From positions 7,113,240 to 7,177,239 of the forward strand of contig NC_079897.1 in the NCBI RefSeq assembly GCF_024868665.1: DNA of 64,000 nucleotides, read 5' to 3'. The notes below the pieces were generated by a model that saw nothing but the letters and a program-made list of their open reading frames with translations, did not search any database and was not told the origin of the DNA. Position 1 is the stretch's first letter. Every line of letters starts with the position of its first letter. The DNA is from Triplophysa rosa. Lineage: Eukaryota; Chordata; Actinopteri; Cypriniformes; Nemacheilidae. A program made the position numbers and the translations under genes. Shown here piece after piece: positions 1 through 10,989 of this stretch.

Positions 1-249
1 CTCGCGGCCTCCCAGAGGCAGAGCGCGCCCGGCCCGGTCAGTGTTGAACTGCCTGAAGATCAGACAGTCAGCGGTCCCCCTGTAACAAGAGGCTCCTGGG
101 ATACATGGCATCCTCGGCGGGGGTGGTCACCCTCGGGTCGATGCACATACGACCTCTCCAACACTGGCTGCAGAGTCAAGTTCCTTGGAGAGCGTGGCAC
201 ACCAGCAGCAGGCGTATGGTCACACGCTTTTCTGCTGACACACCCTAAC

Positions 250-1000
250 CCCCTGGTCTCCATGACCTTCTTGCGGAAAGGGGTCCCTTTGGGATGCCTC
301 CCTGCAAGGTTGGGGTGCCATGTGCAATGGGCAAGCAGTGTCGGGGCGGTGGACGGGCCCCCGCCTGCGTTGGCATTCAACTGCCTAGAGTTGTTGGTTG
401 TGCTACTTGCATTGAGGATTACCTCTCTTGCAGGGAAGCACGTGCTGGTCCGATCGGACAGCACAGCTGCTGTGGCGTATTCTTTTACTCACAGCAGCTA
501 ACATGACTCGCCCGACGCCTCCTCCTCTGGAGTCAGCAGGTGATCAGCTCCCTGCGAGCCACACACATCCCAGGCGTCCTGAACCAGACAGCCGATGCGC
601 TCTCTCGTAAGTCGACGCCTCGCGGAGAGTGGCGACTCCTTCCCCGCGCAGCCGGCTCATTTGGGGGCAGTTCGGCCAGGCACAGGTGGTCCTGTTGCCT
701 CCCCGGACTCCACCCATTGTCCGCTTTGGTACTCCCTGTCCGAGGTACCCTCGGCACGGATGCCCTTGCGCACAGCTGGCCGCGGGACAAGCGGAAGTAC
801 GCTTCCCCCCAGTGAGCCTCATTGCACAGGTCCTGTGCAAGGCCAGGGAAGAGGAGCATCAAGTGGTACTAGTTACGCCCCTTTGGCCTAACCAGGACTT
901 GGTTCTCGGAGCTGAGGCTCTGACAACAACTCCCCCCTGGCCGCTCCCCCTGGCGGACAGCTTCCCCAGGGGAAGGGGCACGTTACGGCATCCCAGGCAA
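250..1000 (+). pseudogene. DIRS pol remnant: RNase H and following segment (copy A)
   Basis: Translated pieces in several frames match the same region of copies B, D and F. They include a glycine/valine-rich RNase H start, the E-containing NCLELL motif (about 377-394), the third catalytic Asp in VRSDSTAAVAY (about 451-480) and the DALSR end (about 590-610). A degraded form of the segment rich in WP, FPP and LIAQVLCKAREEEHQ motifs follows at about 770-870. Frameshifts after AVAY and near 500 destroy continuity. No function remains. Confidence 0.75.
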
Positions 1001-1039
1001 AACCTGGTCTCCATGTCTGGACGGGACGAGGAGATCCTG

Positions 1040-1995
1040 AGTGACCCACCCCCGGTCTGGTTGGGACGTCACTCAGGCTAGGGCTTCGGCCACTGGGCGG
1101 CTATACGCCCATAGGTGGCGCCTCTTCTCGTCCTGGTGCTCTTCTCGGCGAGAAGACCCGCGGAGTTGCTCGGTCGGGTACGAGCTGTCCCGTCCTCAAG
1201 AGAGCGGGGGAGTAACCTCTCCCCCTCCACACTGGGAATGTATGTAGCCGCTACGGCCGCTCATCATGACCCAAGTGCTGGGTAGCCTCTGGGACAGCAC
1301 GGCCTGGTCATTAGGTTCCTAAGGGGCGCGAGAGGGTGACCACCTTTCCGCGCTCCGTACCCTCTTGCGAACTAGGTGGCGGGCCTCAAGAGGCCCTGCT
1401 CCCTTCGAGCCTTTCGGAGTTACCGCTCTTTCTCAGTCTTGATAAAGACGGTGTTCCGCATTGCGCTCACCTCCAAGAGGGTAGGGGATCTGCAAGCACT
1501 CTCCGTGTCCGCAGATTGCCTAGAACTCGGGGCCGGGATTCTCACGTTATCTTGAGACCCCGCCCCGGCTACGTGCCCAAGGTTCCCACCACTCTCCCGA
1601 GAGACCAGGTGGTGAACCTGCAGGCGCTCCCCACCGGGGAGGAAGACCCAACCTATCCGTGTTGTGTCCAGTACGCGCACGGCGCCTCTACTTGGACCGC
1701 ACGCAGAGCCCAGAAGCTCTGAGCAGCTCTTTGTCTGTTTCGGAGGTCAGCAGGAGGGCTGTCTCCAAACAGAGGCTGGCGCACTGGATCGTGGATGCCC
1801 TCGTTAGGGCATACCGATCTCATTTTGCCCCTGCCCGTTGGGAGTGAGGCACACCGCTCATGGGCACTGGCTCAGGGCGCCTCTCTGGCAGACATCTGCA
1901 GAGCTGCGGGTTGGGCTATGCCCAACAACTCCGTGAGGTTCTAATACCTACGCGCAGAACCGGTGTCAGCCCGCATCCTGGCAAGGTGTGGGACC
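1040..1995 (+). pseudogene. DIRS tyrosine recombinase remnant (copy A)
   Basis: The N-terminal helical part starts near LFSSWCSSRREDPRS (about 1120-1165) and the catalytic part runs through LYLDRTQS (about 1690-1715), RLAHWIVDALVRAYRS (about 1773-1820) and the degraded C-terminus at about 1840-1990. The segment that in copy F encodes the catalytic His-x-x-Arg (HSTRG) is disrupted: about 18-19 nt are missing around 1848-1862, exactly as in copy D. The enzyme would otherwise join the circular cDNA to the target. Confidence 0.75.
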
Positions 1996-2700
1996 GGCAG
2001 CTGGTAGGGCGTACGCCTGCGAAAGCCCTTCCCCCTTCCTTAGGGGGATCAGCGGCTATTACGCCTCCCCTCTTTCCCCCACTGGGTAAAGAACAGGCAT
2101 TTTATCCATCACTAGCACCTTCCTCGGGGCAGGCTGGGCAGAGCAGCCCTGCCCCCTTAGGCCGGGGAACAGTTGAGTTATCTCCCACATAGCTCTAACC
2201 GGACCTAGTGCTCCAGACGTGGTAACCCCCCCTCCGTGGGCTGTTCCGTCTGATGTATCCTCATGAATGGTTCCCACCTTGGCAACCCATGACCTCCCCA
2301 GGTGGACTCCCACCTTGCGGTTAACTCCTGCAGTCCGCACATTCCTCCCATGAGTTCTCCCCTGATGGTGAGACCATGTGGTGTCTCCACTAATTCCTCC
2401 CTACGGTAGGTAGTGGCCTCTGCAGCGTTTTTCCCCCCGGGGGGGGAATAATGCTTACCCAGTGGCCCGTACGGTGCCGGGCGGCTTCTCGCCATTTAGA
2501 GAATTAGGCCTCCGCCCGTGACGGCCGGCGTTAGGGGGCTTCCCAACTTTTTGTGGAAAGCTCTGGGTCCCCCTTCCTCTCCACTGGAAGGTCATAATTT
2601 CGCGCTAGCGTGTTCGTCTGACTCGCCCAGGCCAGTCAACGTCGCTCCGCAGAGATTGTGACGCGGCTCAGTGCTGTGGCGTTTTCCATAGGAACCCCAT

Positions 2701-2800
2701 TCTGTCGGTTCGACACAACGTCGAGAGACCGACAGAAAGGGAACGTCTTGGTTACGGATGTAACCTCGGTTCCCTGATGGAGGGAACGAGACGTTGTGTC
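2701..2800 (+). repeat. DIRS internal complementary region (copy A)
   Basis: Two abutting segments. 2701-2744 is the reverse complement of the family's left end (as seen at 61585 and 34006). 2742-2800 is the reverse complement of copy A's own right end (3020-3078) with no mismatch over 59 nt. The two halves overlap in AAC, the complement of GTT found at both termini. In DIRS elements this region is thought to template completion of the ends and formation of a circle before integration. Confidence 0.85.
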
Positions 2801-2854
2801 CCTCATGCCACAACACTGGCCGCCCACCCCAGCGGTCGGGGGAGGATGCTTTAG

Positions 2855-3078
2855 GCTCCTCAGACCAAAGGTGAATGAATGAGCACGCCGGCTTCCCTCT
2901 TATACCCGGACATCCGGGGAGGAGCCCGGCATGCAAATTTCATTTGCCAATTTTCATTGGCCTTTTCTAAATACTCAGAAGATGATAGGTTCTCAAGACA
3001 AACCCCATTCTGTCGGTTTGACACAACGTCTCGTTCCCTCCATCAGGGAACCGAGGTTACATCCGTAACCAAGACGTT
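2855..3078 (-). repeat. Right inverted terminal repeat of DIRS copy A
   Basis: Read on the minus strand this matches the left ITR of copies D, F and G: GACGTTGTGTC start, GGCCAATGAAAATTGGC, a TATA-like GGGTATAAGAGGG and CATTCATTCACCTTT. It carries about 45 nt of extra outer sequence (the fold-back end GTCTTGGTTACGGATG). The minus-orientation TATA motif could give antisense transcription into the element. Confidence 0.8.
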
Positions 3079-3600
3079 TTATTTGCAGCCGTAGGAAAGT
3101 GAAGCAAACATAATACCAGATAATGATCCAAAATGTCTTCACTCTGCTGAATGATTTTAACGTCGTCCACATTTATACCGTAAGACAGTAATAAATCTAA
3201 AGTATGATTACGAAGGTGAGTGGGTCCTGACACATGTTGACTAACGCCCATGGAGTTAAGAGTGTCTTTGAAAGCCATTCCTAAGGCATCTGTATCGTTA
3301 TCTAAATGGATTTTAAAGTCAACAACGACAAGGACTCTATCTGCGGCCAGTACTAGTTCTGATAAGAACCCACCAAATTCTTTAATAAAATCTGTGTGGT
3401 GCCCTGGAGGCCTATATACAATAGCTAAAATAAATTTAAAAAATGTTTTATCTTTAATATTAGGTGTTGAAACATGAAGAACCATGACTTCAAAAGAATT
3501 GTATTTAGAGTTACACTTCTGAGAAATGCTAAAAGAGTTATTGTAAAGTGCTGCGACACCTCCCCCTCTGCCTTTTAGACGAGGCTCATGTTTGTAATAA
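3079..3600 (-). pseudogene. LINE endonuclease fragment (APE-type, non-LTR retrotransposon)
   Basis: The minus-strand translation from about 3600 to 3079 resembles the exonuclease-endonuclease-phosphatase fold domain of fish LINEs: KGRGGGVAALY, then AIVYRPPGHHTDFI, a degraded GDFN-like box reading VVDFKIHLD, then SQHVSGPTHLRNHTLDLLLS and ILDHYLV. The catalytic Asp-Phe-Asn box is mutated (N to K, G to V) and the fragment is cut on the left by DIRS copy A at 3078. The rest of the LINE should lie left of the window. The precise clade (L2/Rex-like) was not determined. Confidence 0.75.
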
Positions 3601-3914
3601 TAATTGAATAAATAAGAATATAAGAATAAACATTAGCCTACTCAACGACTGAACTGTTAAACATTTAAACAGTTTACTGGTCTGAACTAAAGAATCTGCT
3701 ACTTTTTACCACAACACGTTCAATGTGTATTTTTACTTTTCATTTTCAAGCACTACACACATTCATGACGAGACACGACAACATGCTAGCTATCAACACT
3801 GGCAACCATATATTATCTCTCAGCTAGTGTGAACCGGTGGTGCGCCAATGACACAGACTAATAACAAATACGTTCAAAAGTACAGGACAGTAACAAAAAA
3901 TGTACAAATAACAC
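3601..3914. other. Unassigned AT-rich stretch
   Basis: No gene, RNA or clear repeat was recognised between the LINE fragment and the 3' end of the adjacent LTR. Confidence 0.4.
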
Positions 3915-4310
3915 TGTAGCTAGGTTCGTGTAGGTGAGAAGGAAGAGATCGGGGACAGGTTGACTACTGCAGAGGAGAAGTATGGTTTATTAACAAATAA
4001 TATATCACAGTTCAATGCTGACGCAGCGCGTCTCTGTTTCCAGCCTCCGTATTCCACTGGAGCTGACGATCCTCTCGTGAAGCACTCCTCTCTCAGGCTT
4101 TCTCTCTCTCGCTCTGTCTCCGCAGTAGTCTCTGCTGGCTCTCACACACCCGGCTCCTGTCTCCGAGCTGTTTATATGCATCCCCACACCAATCACTGGA
4201 ATAGAGGACAGCTGATCATCATTTGCACTTCGCACCCCATTTACTCACCACTCTTCTCTCAGCCTTCTCTCCCGCTGCAGACCTTGCTAAATCACACACC
4301 CCTTGTCACA
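3915..4310 (-). repeat. 3' LTR of a Gmr1-like Ty3/gypsy element
   Basis: On the minus strand the LTR begins TGTGACAAGGGG (4310) directly after a purine-rich run (GCGGTGGGGGTA) and ends CTACA (3915), about 396 bp with TG...CA ends. It contains a TATA-like GCATATAAACAG and a polyadenylation motif AATAAACC. Only one LTR is present because the element is truncated upstream. The pol stop codon lies in the first bases of this LTR. Confidence 0.8.
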
Positions 4311-5690
4311 TACCCCCACCGCCCGACTCAGGGCGGGGAGACCTCCGGCCTGCAGCCTCCCCCCTCCCCCTTCGCCTGGAGAGGAAGTCGGCCACAGCCA
4401 TCTGTGCCCACGGCCTGTGGATCACCTTAAATTTAAAAGGCTGTAAAGCCATATACCAACGGGTGATCCGCGTGTTGGTATCTTTCATGTGGTGGAGCCA
4501 TTGGAGGGGAGCGTGATCCGACCAGAGGGTGAATTCCCGCCCCAGGAGATAATACCGGAGGGTGAGAACGGCCCACCGGATCGCCAGACACTCTTTCTCG
4601 ATGGTGCTGTACTTCGCCTCCCTCTTTGAGAGCTTGCGGCTGATATACAGCACCGGCCGTTCCTCTCCCCCCATCTCCTGGGACAGGACAGCCCCCAGCC
4701 CTCTGTCCGACGCGTCGGTCTGCAGAAAAAAGGGAAGAGAAAAATTAGGCGAGTGTAGCAGCGGCCCGCCGCACAGGGCAGCCTTAACTTGGGTAAAAGC
4801 CTGCTGGCACCGCTCCGTCCACTGGACCGGATCTGGTGCCTCCTTTTTAGTGAGATCAGTCAGCGGGCTGGCAAGCTCCGAATAATTGGGCACAAACCTC
4901 CTGTAATATCCCGCCAGCCCCAGAAACTGTCTCACCTCCTTTTTGGTCTTAGGCCTCGGGCAGGTCGCAACCGCTGCCGTCTTGTTAATTTGGGGACGCA
5001 CCTGCCCATGACCCAAGTGGAAGCCCAGATACCTGACCTCCACCCGCCCAACCGCACACTTCTTCGGGTTGGCCGTGAGCCCGGTCTCCCTCAGCGTCCC
5101 CAGGACCGCCCTCAGGTGCTCCATATGCCGCTGCCAATCGTTGCTGTAGATGATAATATCATCAAGATAGGCAGCCGCATATGTTGCATGTGGCCGGAGG
5201 ATGCGGTCCATGAGGCGCTGGAAGGTGGCCGGAGCTCCGAACAAGCCGAACGGAAGGGTGACAAATTGGTGCAATCCGAACGGCGTGGTAAAGGCTGTCT
5301 TCTCTTTAGACACTGGGGAAAGAGGGATCTGCCAATATCCCTTCGTCAAATCCAGCGTCGAAAAAAAACGAGCGGTGCCTAGCCGATCTAACAACTCGTC
5401 AATCCTCGGCATGGGATACGCGTCAAATTTCGACACGGCATTCACCTTGCGATAGTCTACACAGAACCGTATCGAGCCGTCCGTTTTAGGGACTAAAACT
5501 ATCGGGCTCGCCCAGTCACTGTTAGACTCTTCTATTACCCCCAACTTCAACATCGCGTCTAATTCCCCCTGAACCACCTTTTTTTTGTGTTCAGGTAACC
5601 GGTAGGGTCTACTTCGTACCACTACCCCAGGCTCGGTCTCAATGTGGTGCTGAATAAGGTTCGTGCGACCAGGCAGGGGTTCCTCGGTCA
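4306..5690 (-). CDS. Gmr1-like/Ty3-gypsy Pol fragment: reverse transcriptase and RNase H
   Basis: A continuous minus-strand frame of about 440-460 codons, open at its upstream end. RT: SRPYRLPEHKK, WASPIVLVPKTDGS, FCVDYRKVN, FFSTLDLTKGYWQIPL, LPFGL, the catalytic AAYLDDIIIYS, then LGLAGYYRRF. RNase H: FFLQTDASDRGLGAVLSQ (first Asp), YSTIEKECLAI (Glu), LWSDHAPLQWL (Asp) and a final VADFLSR. It stops at TGA 4306-4308, inside the 3' LTR. In ordinary Ty3/gypsy elements integrase follows RNase H. Here RNase H is followed at once by polypurine tract and LTR, so integrase must lie upstream, the Gmr1-type order. The upstream part is missing: at about 5676-5692 the frame runs into DIRS copy B. The surviving enzyme domains look undamaged. 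Confidence 0.85.
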
Positions 5691-7210
5691 GAGAGTACCA
5701 AAGCGGTGGTTTCGAGGGAGGCGAACAGGTCTACCTGGGCCTGCCCGAACTGCACCCAAATGAGCTGGACTGCGCGGGGGTGGAGTCGCCACTCTCCGCG
5801 AGGCGTCGACTGACGAGAGAGCGCATCGGCTGTCTGGTTCAGGTCGCCTGGGATATACGTGGCTCGCAGGGAGCGGGTCACCTGCTGACTCCACCGGAGG
5901 AGGCGTCGGGCGAGTCGTGTTAACTGCAGTGAGCGAACGCCACTCTGACGATTGATATACGCTACTGCCGTAGTGCTGTCCGACCGGACCAGCACGTGCT
6001 TGCCCTGCACGAGAGGTTACAGCCTCTTCAGTGCGAGTAGCACGGTCCACAACTCTAGGCAATTGATATTCCAGCGCAGGCGGGGGCCCGTCCAAAGCCC
6101 CGACACTGCGTGCCCGTTGCACACTGCACCCCAACCATGCAGGGAGGCGTCCGTTGTCACCACGACATGCCTCGTAACCTGCCCTAAGGGAACCCCTGCC
6201 CAAAGGAAGGTCATGGAAGACCAAGGGGTTAGGGTGCGTCGGCAGAGAGGCGTAATCACCATCCGCCTGCTGGCAGTGTGCCACGCTGTCCAGGGAACTC
6301 GACTCTGAAGCCAGTGTTGGAGCGGTCTCATGTGCATCAACGCGAGGAGAATCGCCGCCGCCGAGGATGCCATGTGTCCCAGGAGCCTCTGAAAAGGTTT
6401 CAAGGGAACCGCTGGCTGCGTGATATGATCCAGGCAGTTCAACACCGACTGGGCGCGTGCTGCAGACAGTCGCGCTGTTATGGTGACAGAGTTGAGTTCC
6501 ATACCAAGATAGAGGATGCTCTGCACAGGGGAGAGCTTGCTCTTCTCTCGGTTGACCTGTAGACCCAATCGATCTAGGTGCCGGAGCACCAGGTCCCTGT
6601 GTGCACACAACAGATCTCGCGAGTGTGCCAAGATAAGCCAGTCGTCGAGATAGTTGAGTACCTACACACCCCTCTCCCTGAGGGAAGAGAGAGCGGCCTC
6701 CACGATCTTCGTAAAGACTCGTGGAGACAGAGACAGACCGAAGGGGAGGACTCTGTACTGATATGCCCGACCCTCGAAAGCGAACCGTAGGAACGGGCGA
6801 TGACGAGGGAGAATCGGGACATGAAAGTAAGCATCCTTTAGGTCGATTGCCATGAACCAATCCTGACATCTGACAGATGCCAGGATGTGCTTCTGCGTGA
6901 GCATCCTGAACAGCAGCTTGTGCAAGTGTCTATTCAGGGTACGCAGATCTAGGATGGGGCGCACCCCCCCGCCTTTTTTGGGGACGATGAAGTAGGGGCT
7001 GTAAAACCCCTTGGACATCTCGGCTAGGGGGACGGACTCGATCACACCCTTCGCCAGAAGGAAGGGAACCCCTGCCCGAAGGATCTGACCGAGGTGGCGA
7101 GGATGCCCTGGAACTTGGGCGGGTTTCTGGCGAACTGGATTGCGTAGCCGAGACGGATCGTTCTCCTCAGCCACCGTGATGGTGTGGGAAGCTCGAGCCA
7201 AGCTCCCAGG
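5690..7210 (-). pseudogene. DIRS Pol (RT-RNase H) pseudogene, copy B
   Basis: RT motifs in order on the minus strand: FLLAKGVIESVPLAEMSKGFYSP and IVPKKGGGVRPILDLRTLN (about 6950-7060), WFMAIDLKDAYFHVPI (about 6820-6870), YQYRVLPFGLSLSPRVFTK (about 6710-6770), then the catalytic box NYLDDWLILAHSRD (about 6610-6660). A stop codon just before that box (near 6660) splits the frame. RNase H follows: VVTTDASLHGWGAV, NCLELWTVLLAL, VLVRSDSTTAVAYINRQ with all acidic residues, then NQTADALSRQS. The reading ends at the fusion at about 5690. Confidence 0.8.
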
Positions 7211-7509
7211 GACCGCGACAGGGGGACTAAGGGTACGATCTGCTTCATCGACCCCCCCGGGGGGTGGTCCGATGGCTGGCAGTGCGGGTCTCTCACCGGG
7301 GGCGGGCCCCCAGGAAGAAGACTGGCTCTGCTGGTTCGCCTGCCTGGCGATGCAGCTCCACGCACCGTCGATTTGAGAGTGCTGACGGCTGCAATGTACA
7401 TTCGATGTTGTGCCTCGCCAAGACGCAACGTCGAGTTGCCGGACACCGTCGCGTAGAGGGTGAGAGCGGCTGTGATAAACACCCAGAGAGAGAGAGAAAA
7501 ACCTTTAGA

Positions 7510-8971
7510 AGTGGGTAGTTGGGATGGGGCAGGAACCGTCCTGGATCAACCAACCAGCAATAGAATGGCTGGGGTCGGGCCCAAAAGGTCTTCTCGATCT
7601 CCCTCGGGTCTTCCCATGAGGGCCGCTACGGCTTCCACCGCGGCTGCTGATGGGGTGGTGGTCTCCTCTTTGACATCTCCCGGGGGGGCCGCCGAGTGGG
7701 GGCACCGGAACCGGAGTGTCGAAGAGGACCAGGGCTGCTGGGAAGCAGAGGGTTTACGGGATCTCGACGGCCAGGGGGCGGCCGATTCGCGGCGAGGGAG
7801 GATATGCTTGATATCCTCTGTCTGCTCCTTTTACTGTCGAGAACTGTGGCTCGGCAGTATCACCAAACAGCCCCCCTTGCGAGATGGGTGCGTCGAGAAA
7901 GCTGACTTTCTCGCAACCCATCTGTGCAGGCTTTGGCCAGAGGTGTCTCTCCTGGACCACATGTGTGGACATCGCCCGACCCAGGGCCCGCGCGGTCACT
8001 TTGGTCATCCGTAGAGCAAGGTCGGTGACGGCGCGGAGTTCCTGCATAAGCGCTGGGTCGGTCTTACCCTCGTGGAGCTCTCTGAACGCCTTGACCTGCA
8101 GGATGGCCATAGCGTGGAGAGAGGCGACAGCTTGGCCCGCAGCAGAGTAAGCTCTCGACATCCTGGATGCCGAAAAGCCTACGTGCTTTGGACGGGAGTC
8201 TAGGTCGAGCCCCAAGGGGACTCTACGTATCCTCTAGCTGCCTCACTATCGAGGGAAGAAAGGGTGATGGAACTAGTTGACGTGCACGCGCCGAAGGGGG
8301 CGTTCCAGGTCGTTCTAAGTTCCTCATGCACTTCCGGGGAAACACGGCACTGGGGTGAGTACGGCATGGAGCCGCTCTCAAACCCGAGGTACCATGTATC
8401 CAGCCGCGAGCATTGGGAGAGGCAGTGCGGGCACTACAACCCAACGCCGGCAGCCCGGGAAAGCATGGCTGACATTTCGACGTCTGCTTCTTCCTGATCT
8501 CGACCCCCCCGAGGGAGGGAGCTTCAAGGAATCGTCGGAGTCTGATGCCAGTAAGTCACCCTCCGATGCTGCAACAGACATCTCATCATCACGTACCGTG
8601 TCCGATACGTGATTGAGGAATAAGACGGCGGACCGTCTCCTGGGGAACGGTCAGACGAGCAAGACGAGGTGCGAACGGTCCGCGAGCCAGTGGCTGACGG
8701 ATTAGCGCTCACAGTAATCCTCATATCACCCTCGCTGCTCGCCGTAGCGGGCGGCAGGGCCATAGTCCTGCCATCACGGAACGGGAAGCAGACGAGGTGG
8801 TGGCTGAGCCCCGTGGGAACACAGCAACCCGTGACGCAACGTCTGAATCGTCAACCGCCCGCAGTGCGGGCAGGACGTATCCACAAGGGCTGCCCCAGCG
8901 TACTGGAAGCAGACCTCATGTCCGTCCCCCTCCTCGATGAGTGTGTTGCACCCACGAGAACAGCGGGACAT
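7510..8971 (-). pseudogene. DIRS Gag pseudogene, copy B
   Basis: Starts at ATG 8971 with MSRCSRGCNTLIEEGDGHEV, followed by a CPHCG motif about 35 residues on. Together these form a Cys-rich, probably metal-binding head. A Ser/Asp-rich linker follows (EGDLLASDSDDS, about 8550). The helical core at about 7830-8215 contains HVGFSASRMSRAYSAAGQA, ELHEGKTDPALMQELRA, TKVTARALGRAMSTHVVQER and VSFLDAPISQGGLFGD. These blocks recur in copies D, F and G. Frameshifts separate the blocks. Confidence 0.75.
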
Positions 8972-9154
8972 GCCACGCTGGAGAAATTTGCTGTTTTAGA
9001 ATGCAGACGGTGTGGCACCGTCTGCTAGCTCAAACACCTCTGGAACCGCCGAGACGCCCAGGGGAAGTCGCCGGAGGAAGGGACCGTCCGCTGCACCACG
9101 TCGTAGAACTGGAGTTGCTAAGTAGTAGCGAGAGTTGATCTTCATAAGCGAATG

Positions 9155-9351
9155 CTCCGAAGAACAAAAGGTGAATGAATGATGCACGCCATCTCCCTTT
9201 TATACCCGGATTTCCGGGGTGGAGTCCAGCATGCAAATTTCATTTGCCAATTTTCATTGGCCTTTTCTAAGTAGTCATAAGCGATTGGTTCTCAGGGACG
9301 AACCCCATCTGTCGGTTCGACACAACGTCGAGAGACCGACAGAAAGGGAAC
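9155..9351 (-). promoter_or_regulatory. Left ITR / promoter of DIRS copy B
   Basis: The reverse complement carries the family's left end, the GGCCAATGAAAATTGGC palindrome-like box, a TATA-type motif near 9200 (plus strand CTTTTATACCCGG) and CATTCATTCACCTTTTG. It is the expected sense promoter of this element. Confidence 0.65.
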
Positions 9352-10989
9352 TGTAATGCACTGTTATGTGGTTGCCCTGCAGGCTTATTACAAAAACTTC
9401 AACTGGTACAACGTACTACATGTACAAAAAAGTATGAACATGTTAGCCCGGTTCTGTCAACCTTGCACTGGTTACCTATAGGAACAATACCAATAAGACA
9501 AGAATCAATACACATACGCGCATTTGTTGACTTCTGTTGGTAAACTGCTTCTTAAATAATTGGGATTATTTCTGTGAGCGACCTATAGGCTTTTTCGTCC
9601 TGGCACCCCAGCAGAATCAGATGTGACCAACCCCTTTAATCCTGACTTTATTGATAAAAGCTTTAAGGAGACTGTGTCGTTTTAACGAATAGTGATAAGC
9701 CATTGGTCAACCAATGAGTTTCCAATAAAACCTGATTATGAAAATCTGATTAACAAAAATTCTGATTATGATCAAACCAGAAAATAAAGTTATATCTTAA
9801 AGAAACACTAAAGATAGATTCGCCAAAAAACTTGCCAGATTTGCCTCAACTGCTCAGTGCAGCCGTAAACACACATGAACCTGACAAAGTGATGCAGATA
9901 CTGGTGCACCCATCAAATTAAAAAAAAAGGTTAGAGAGAATAGCATATTGGCATGATACAACAGTAACACACACGCCCTTAAAAGAGAAACACAAACTGT
10001 AGTGCAAATGGAAGCCGAGCATCTCTGGATAAGCTGCCAGGGCCGAGCACCTCGGGACCTTATAGAAACTAACCAAAACAATCCAAGTTTTTTAGAACAG
10101 TGGCTACATTAACAAATAAACAGACATCAACCCACCAGAATATTCCATCATACCTTAGAAGTAATGACTTAAAAAAAAAGCAAGGTCATCACAACAACAC
10201 AAACTTACATGTATTTGAAAAAAGGACATAATCGTCCTCTGCTTTTGGGGGGGGGTATTCACAAACCGGCAGAAGAGTAAATAAGTGAATGAAATAAATC
10301 ATGAGAGCATTAGACTCGAAGCTCCTGGCAGACACATCCAAGAGATGATTCCGCTTGTGATTGACTGAATTTTAATTCACTCAAATCTAAGTAACAAACA
10401 TAGGCAGAAATGTCGGCGGTGGGTCAACAAAGTGCGGGGACACAATCACATGTTTCTAAAAGTGCTGCGATGGCTGCTACGTACCTGGGTTCTAACACAC
10501 GTTACTATCTAGGAATTGTACTATAGTTTATTAATAAATACTATAGTATACTAACATACTTCATTTTGGGAAATATATGACCTTATGAAGGACTTGACCC
10601 CTTCATATTTATTTAATAATTTATTCTTCAGAGTGTATTAAAAGTACAGTAAATTAAACAATTTTCCTTGTAAATGTCAACTGGAACTTCTTTAGATAGA
10701 AAAACACATGTTTTGATACATTTTCTCTGTGCCCCTAAGTTTTCTAATGTGCTCCTAAATTTTTGAATTTAGGAGCATGTTACATGTGTAACACATCTCT
10801 GCAGCCAAGCATACACATCACACATCTTGTAACTTACTAGTATAGTATTCTCTGCCTAAAATGTTAGGAACGGCAGCTATGCCAATCATTCTATATATGC
10901 TTGACAAACATCCATGGAAAATGACACCAGCCAATGCAAGAACTTCAGAGGATGCCAGCTCTGAGCTCTGAATTTACTATTTTCCATTT
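9352..10989. other. Unassigned AT-rich intergenic DNA
   Basis: No gene or recognisable transposon was found; only short A/T runs and scattered stop-rich frames. Confidence 0.4.

Larger units (their letters stand above)
1..3078 (+). mobile_element. DIRS-type retrotransposon copy A, right part (5' end outside window)
   Basis: Tyrosine-recombinase (YR) retrotransposon remnant. The window opens in the region after the RT core. RNase H pieces follow at about 250-620 (motifs NCLELL, VLVRSDST, NQTADALSR), then the conserved segment between RNase H and recombinase (about 650-1000) and a degraded recombinase (about 1090-1990). A 3' non-coding stretch leads to an internal complementary region (2701-2800) and the right inverted terminal repeat, ending in AAGACGTT at 3078. 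Reading frames are broken by many indels and stops, so it is dead. The right 59 nt of the element are an exact reverse complement of 2742-2800, which fixes the boundary. Beyond 3078 the sequence is a LINE fragment, so A inserted into a LINE. The family assignment is firm; individual frame breaks were read by eye. Confidence 0.85.
5690..9351 (-). mobile_element. DIRS-type retrotransposon copy B (3' truncated)
   Basis: Minus-strand element. Its 5' end is at 9351, where the plus strand reads GACAGAAAGGGAAC, the complement of the family's GTTCCCTTTCTGTC start. The order is left ITR (about 9155-9351), gag (about 7510-8971), RT (about 6662-7201, continuing to 6017) and RNase H plus following segment (about 5690-6060). 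The element stops at about 5690 and lacks the recombinase, internal complementary region and right ITR. The break coincides with the Gmr1-like Pol fragment in the same orientation. Stops interrupt both genes. Confidence 0.85.

Noticed and set aside
60..464. 134-codon minus-strand ORF
   Set aside because: Antisense shadow of the RNase H region of DIRS copy A, whose plus-strand motifs (NCLELL, VRSDST) are recognisable.
4789..5382. 197-codon plus-strand ORF
   Set aside because: Shadow of the Gmr1-like RT frame on the minus strand; no domain resemblance.
5688..6869. 393-codon minus-strand ORF
   Set aside because: Long but in a different frame from the recognisable RT and RNase H motifs of DIRS copy B; Ser/Pro/Arg-rich composition typical of an out-of-frame reading through GC-rich coding DNA.
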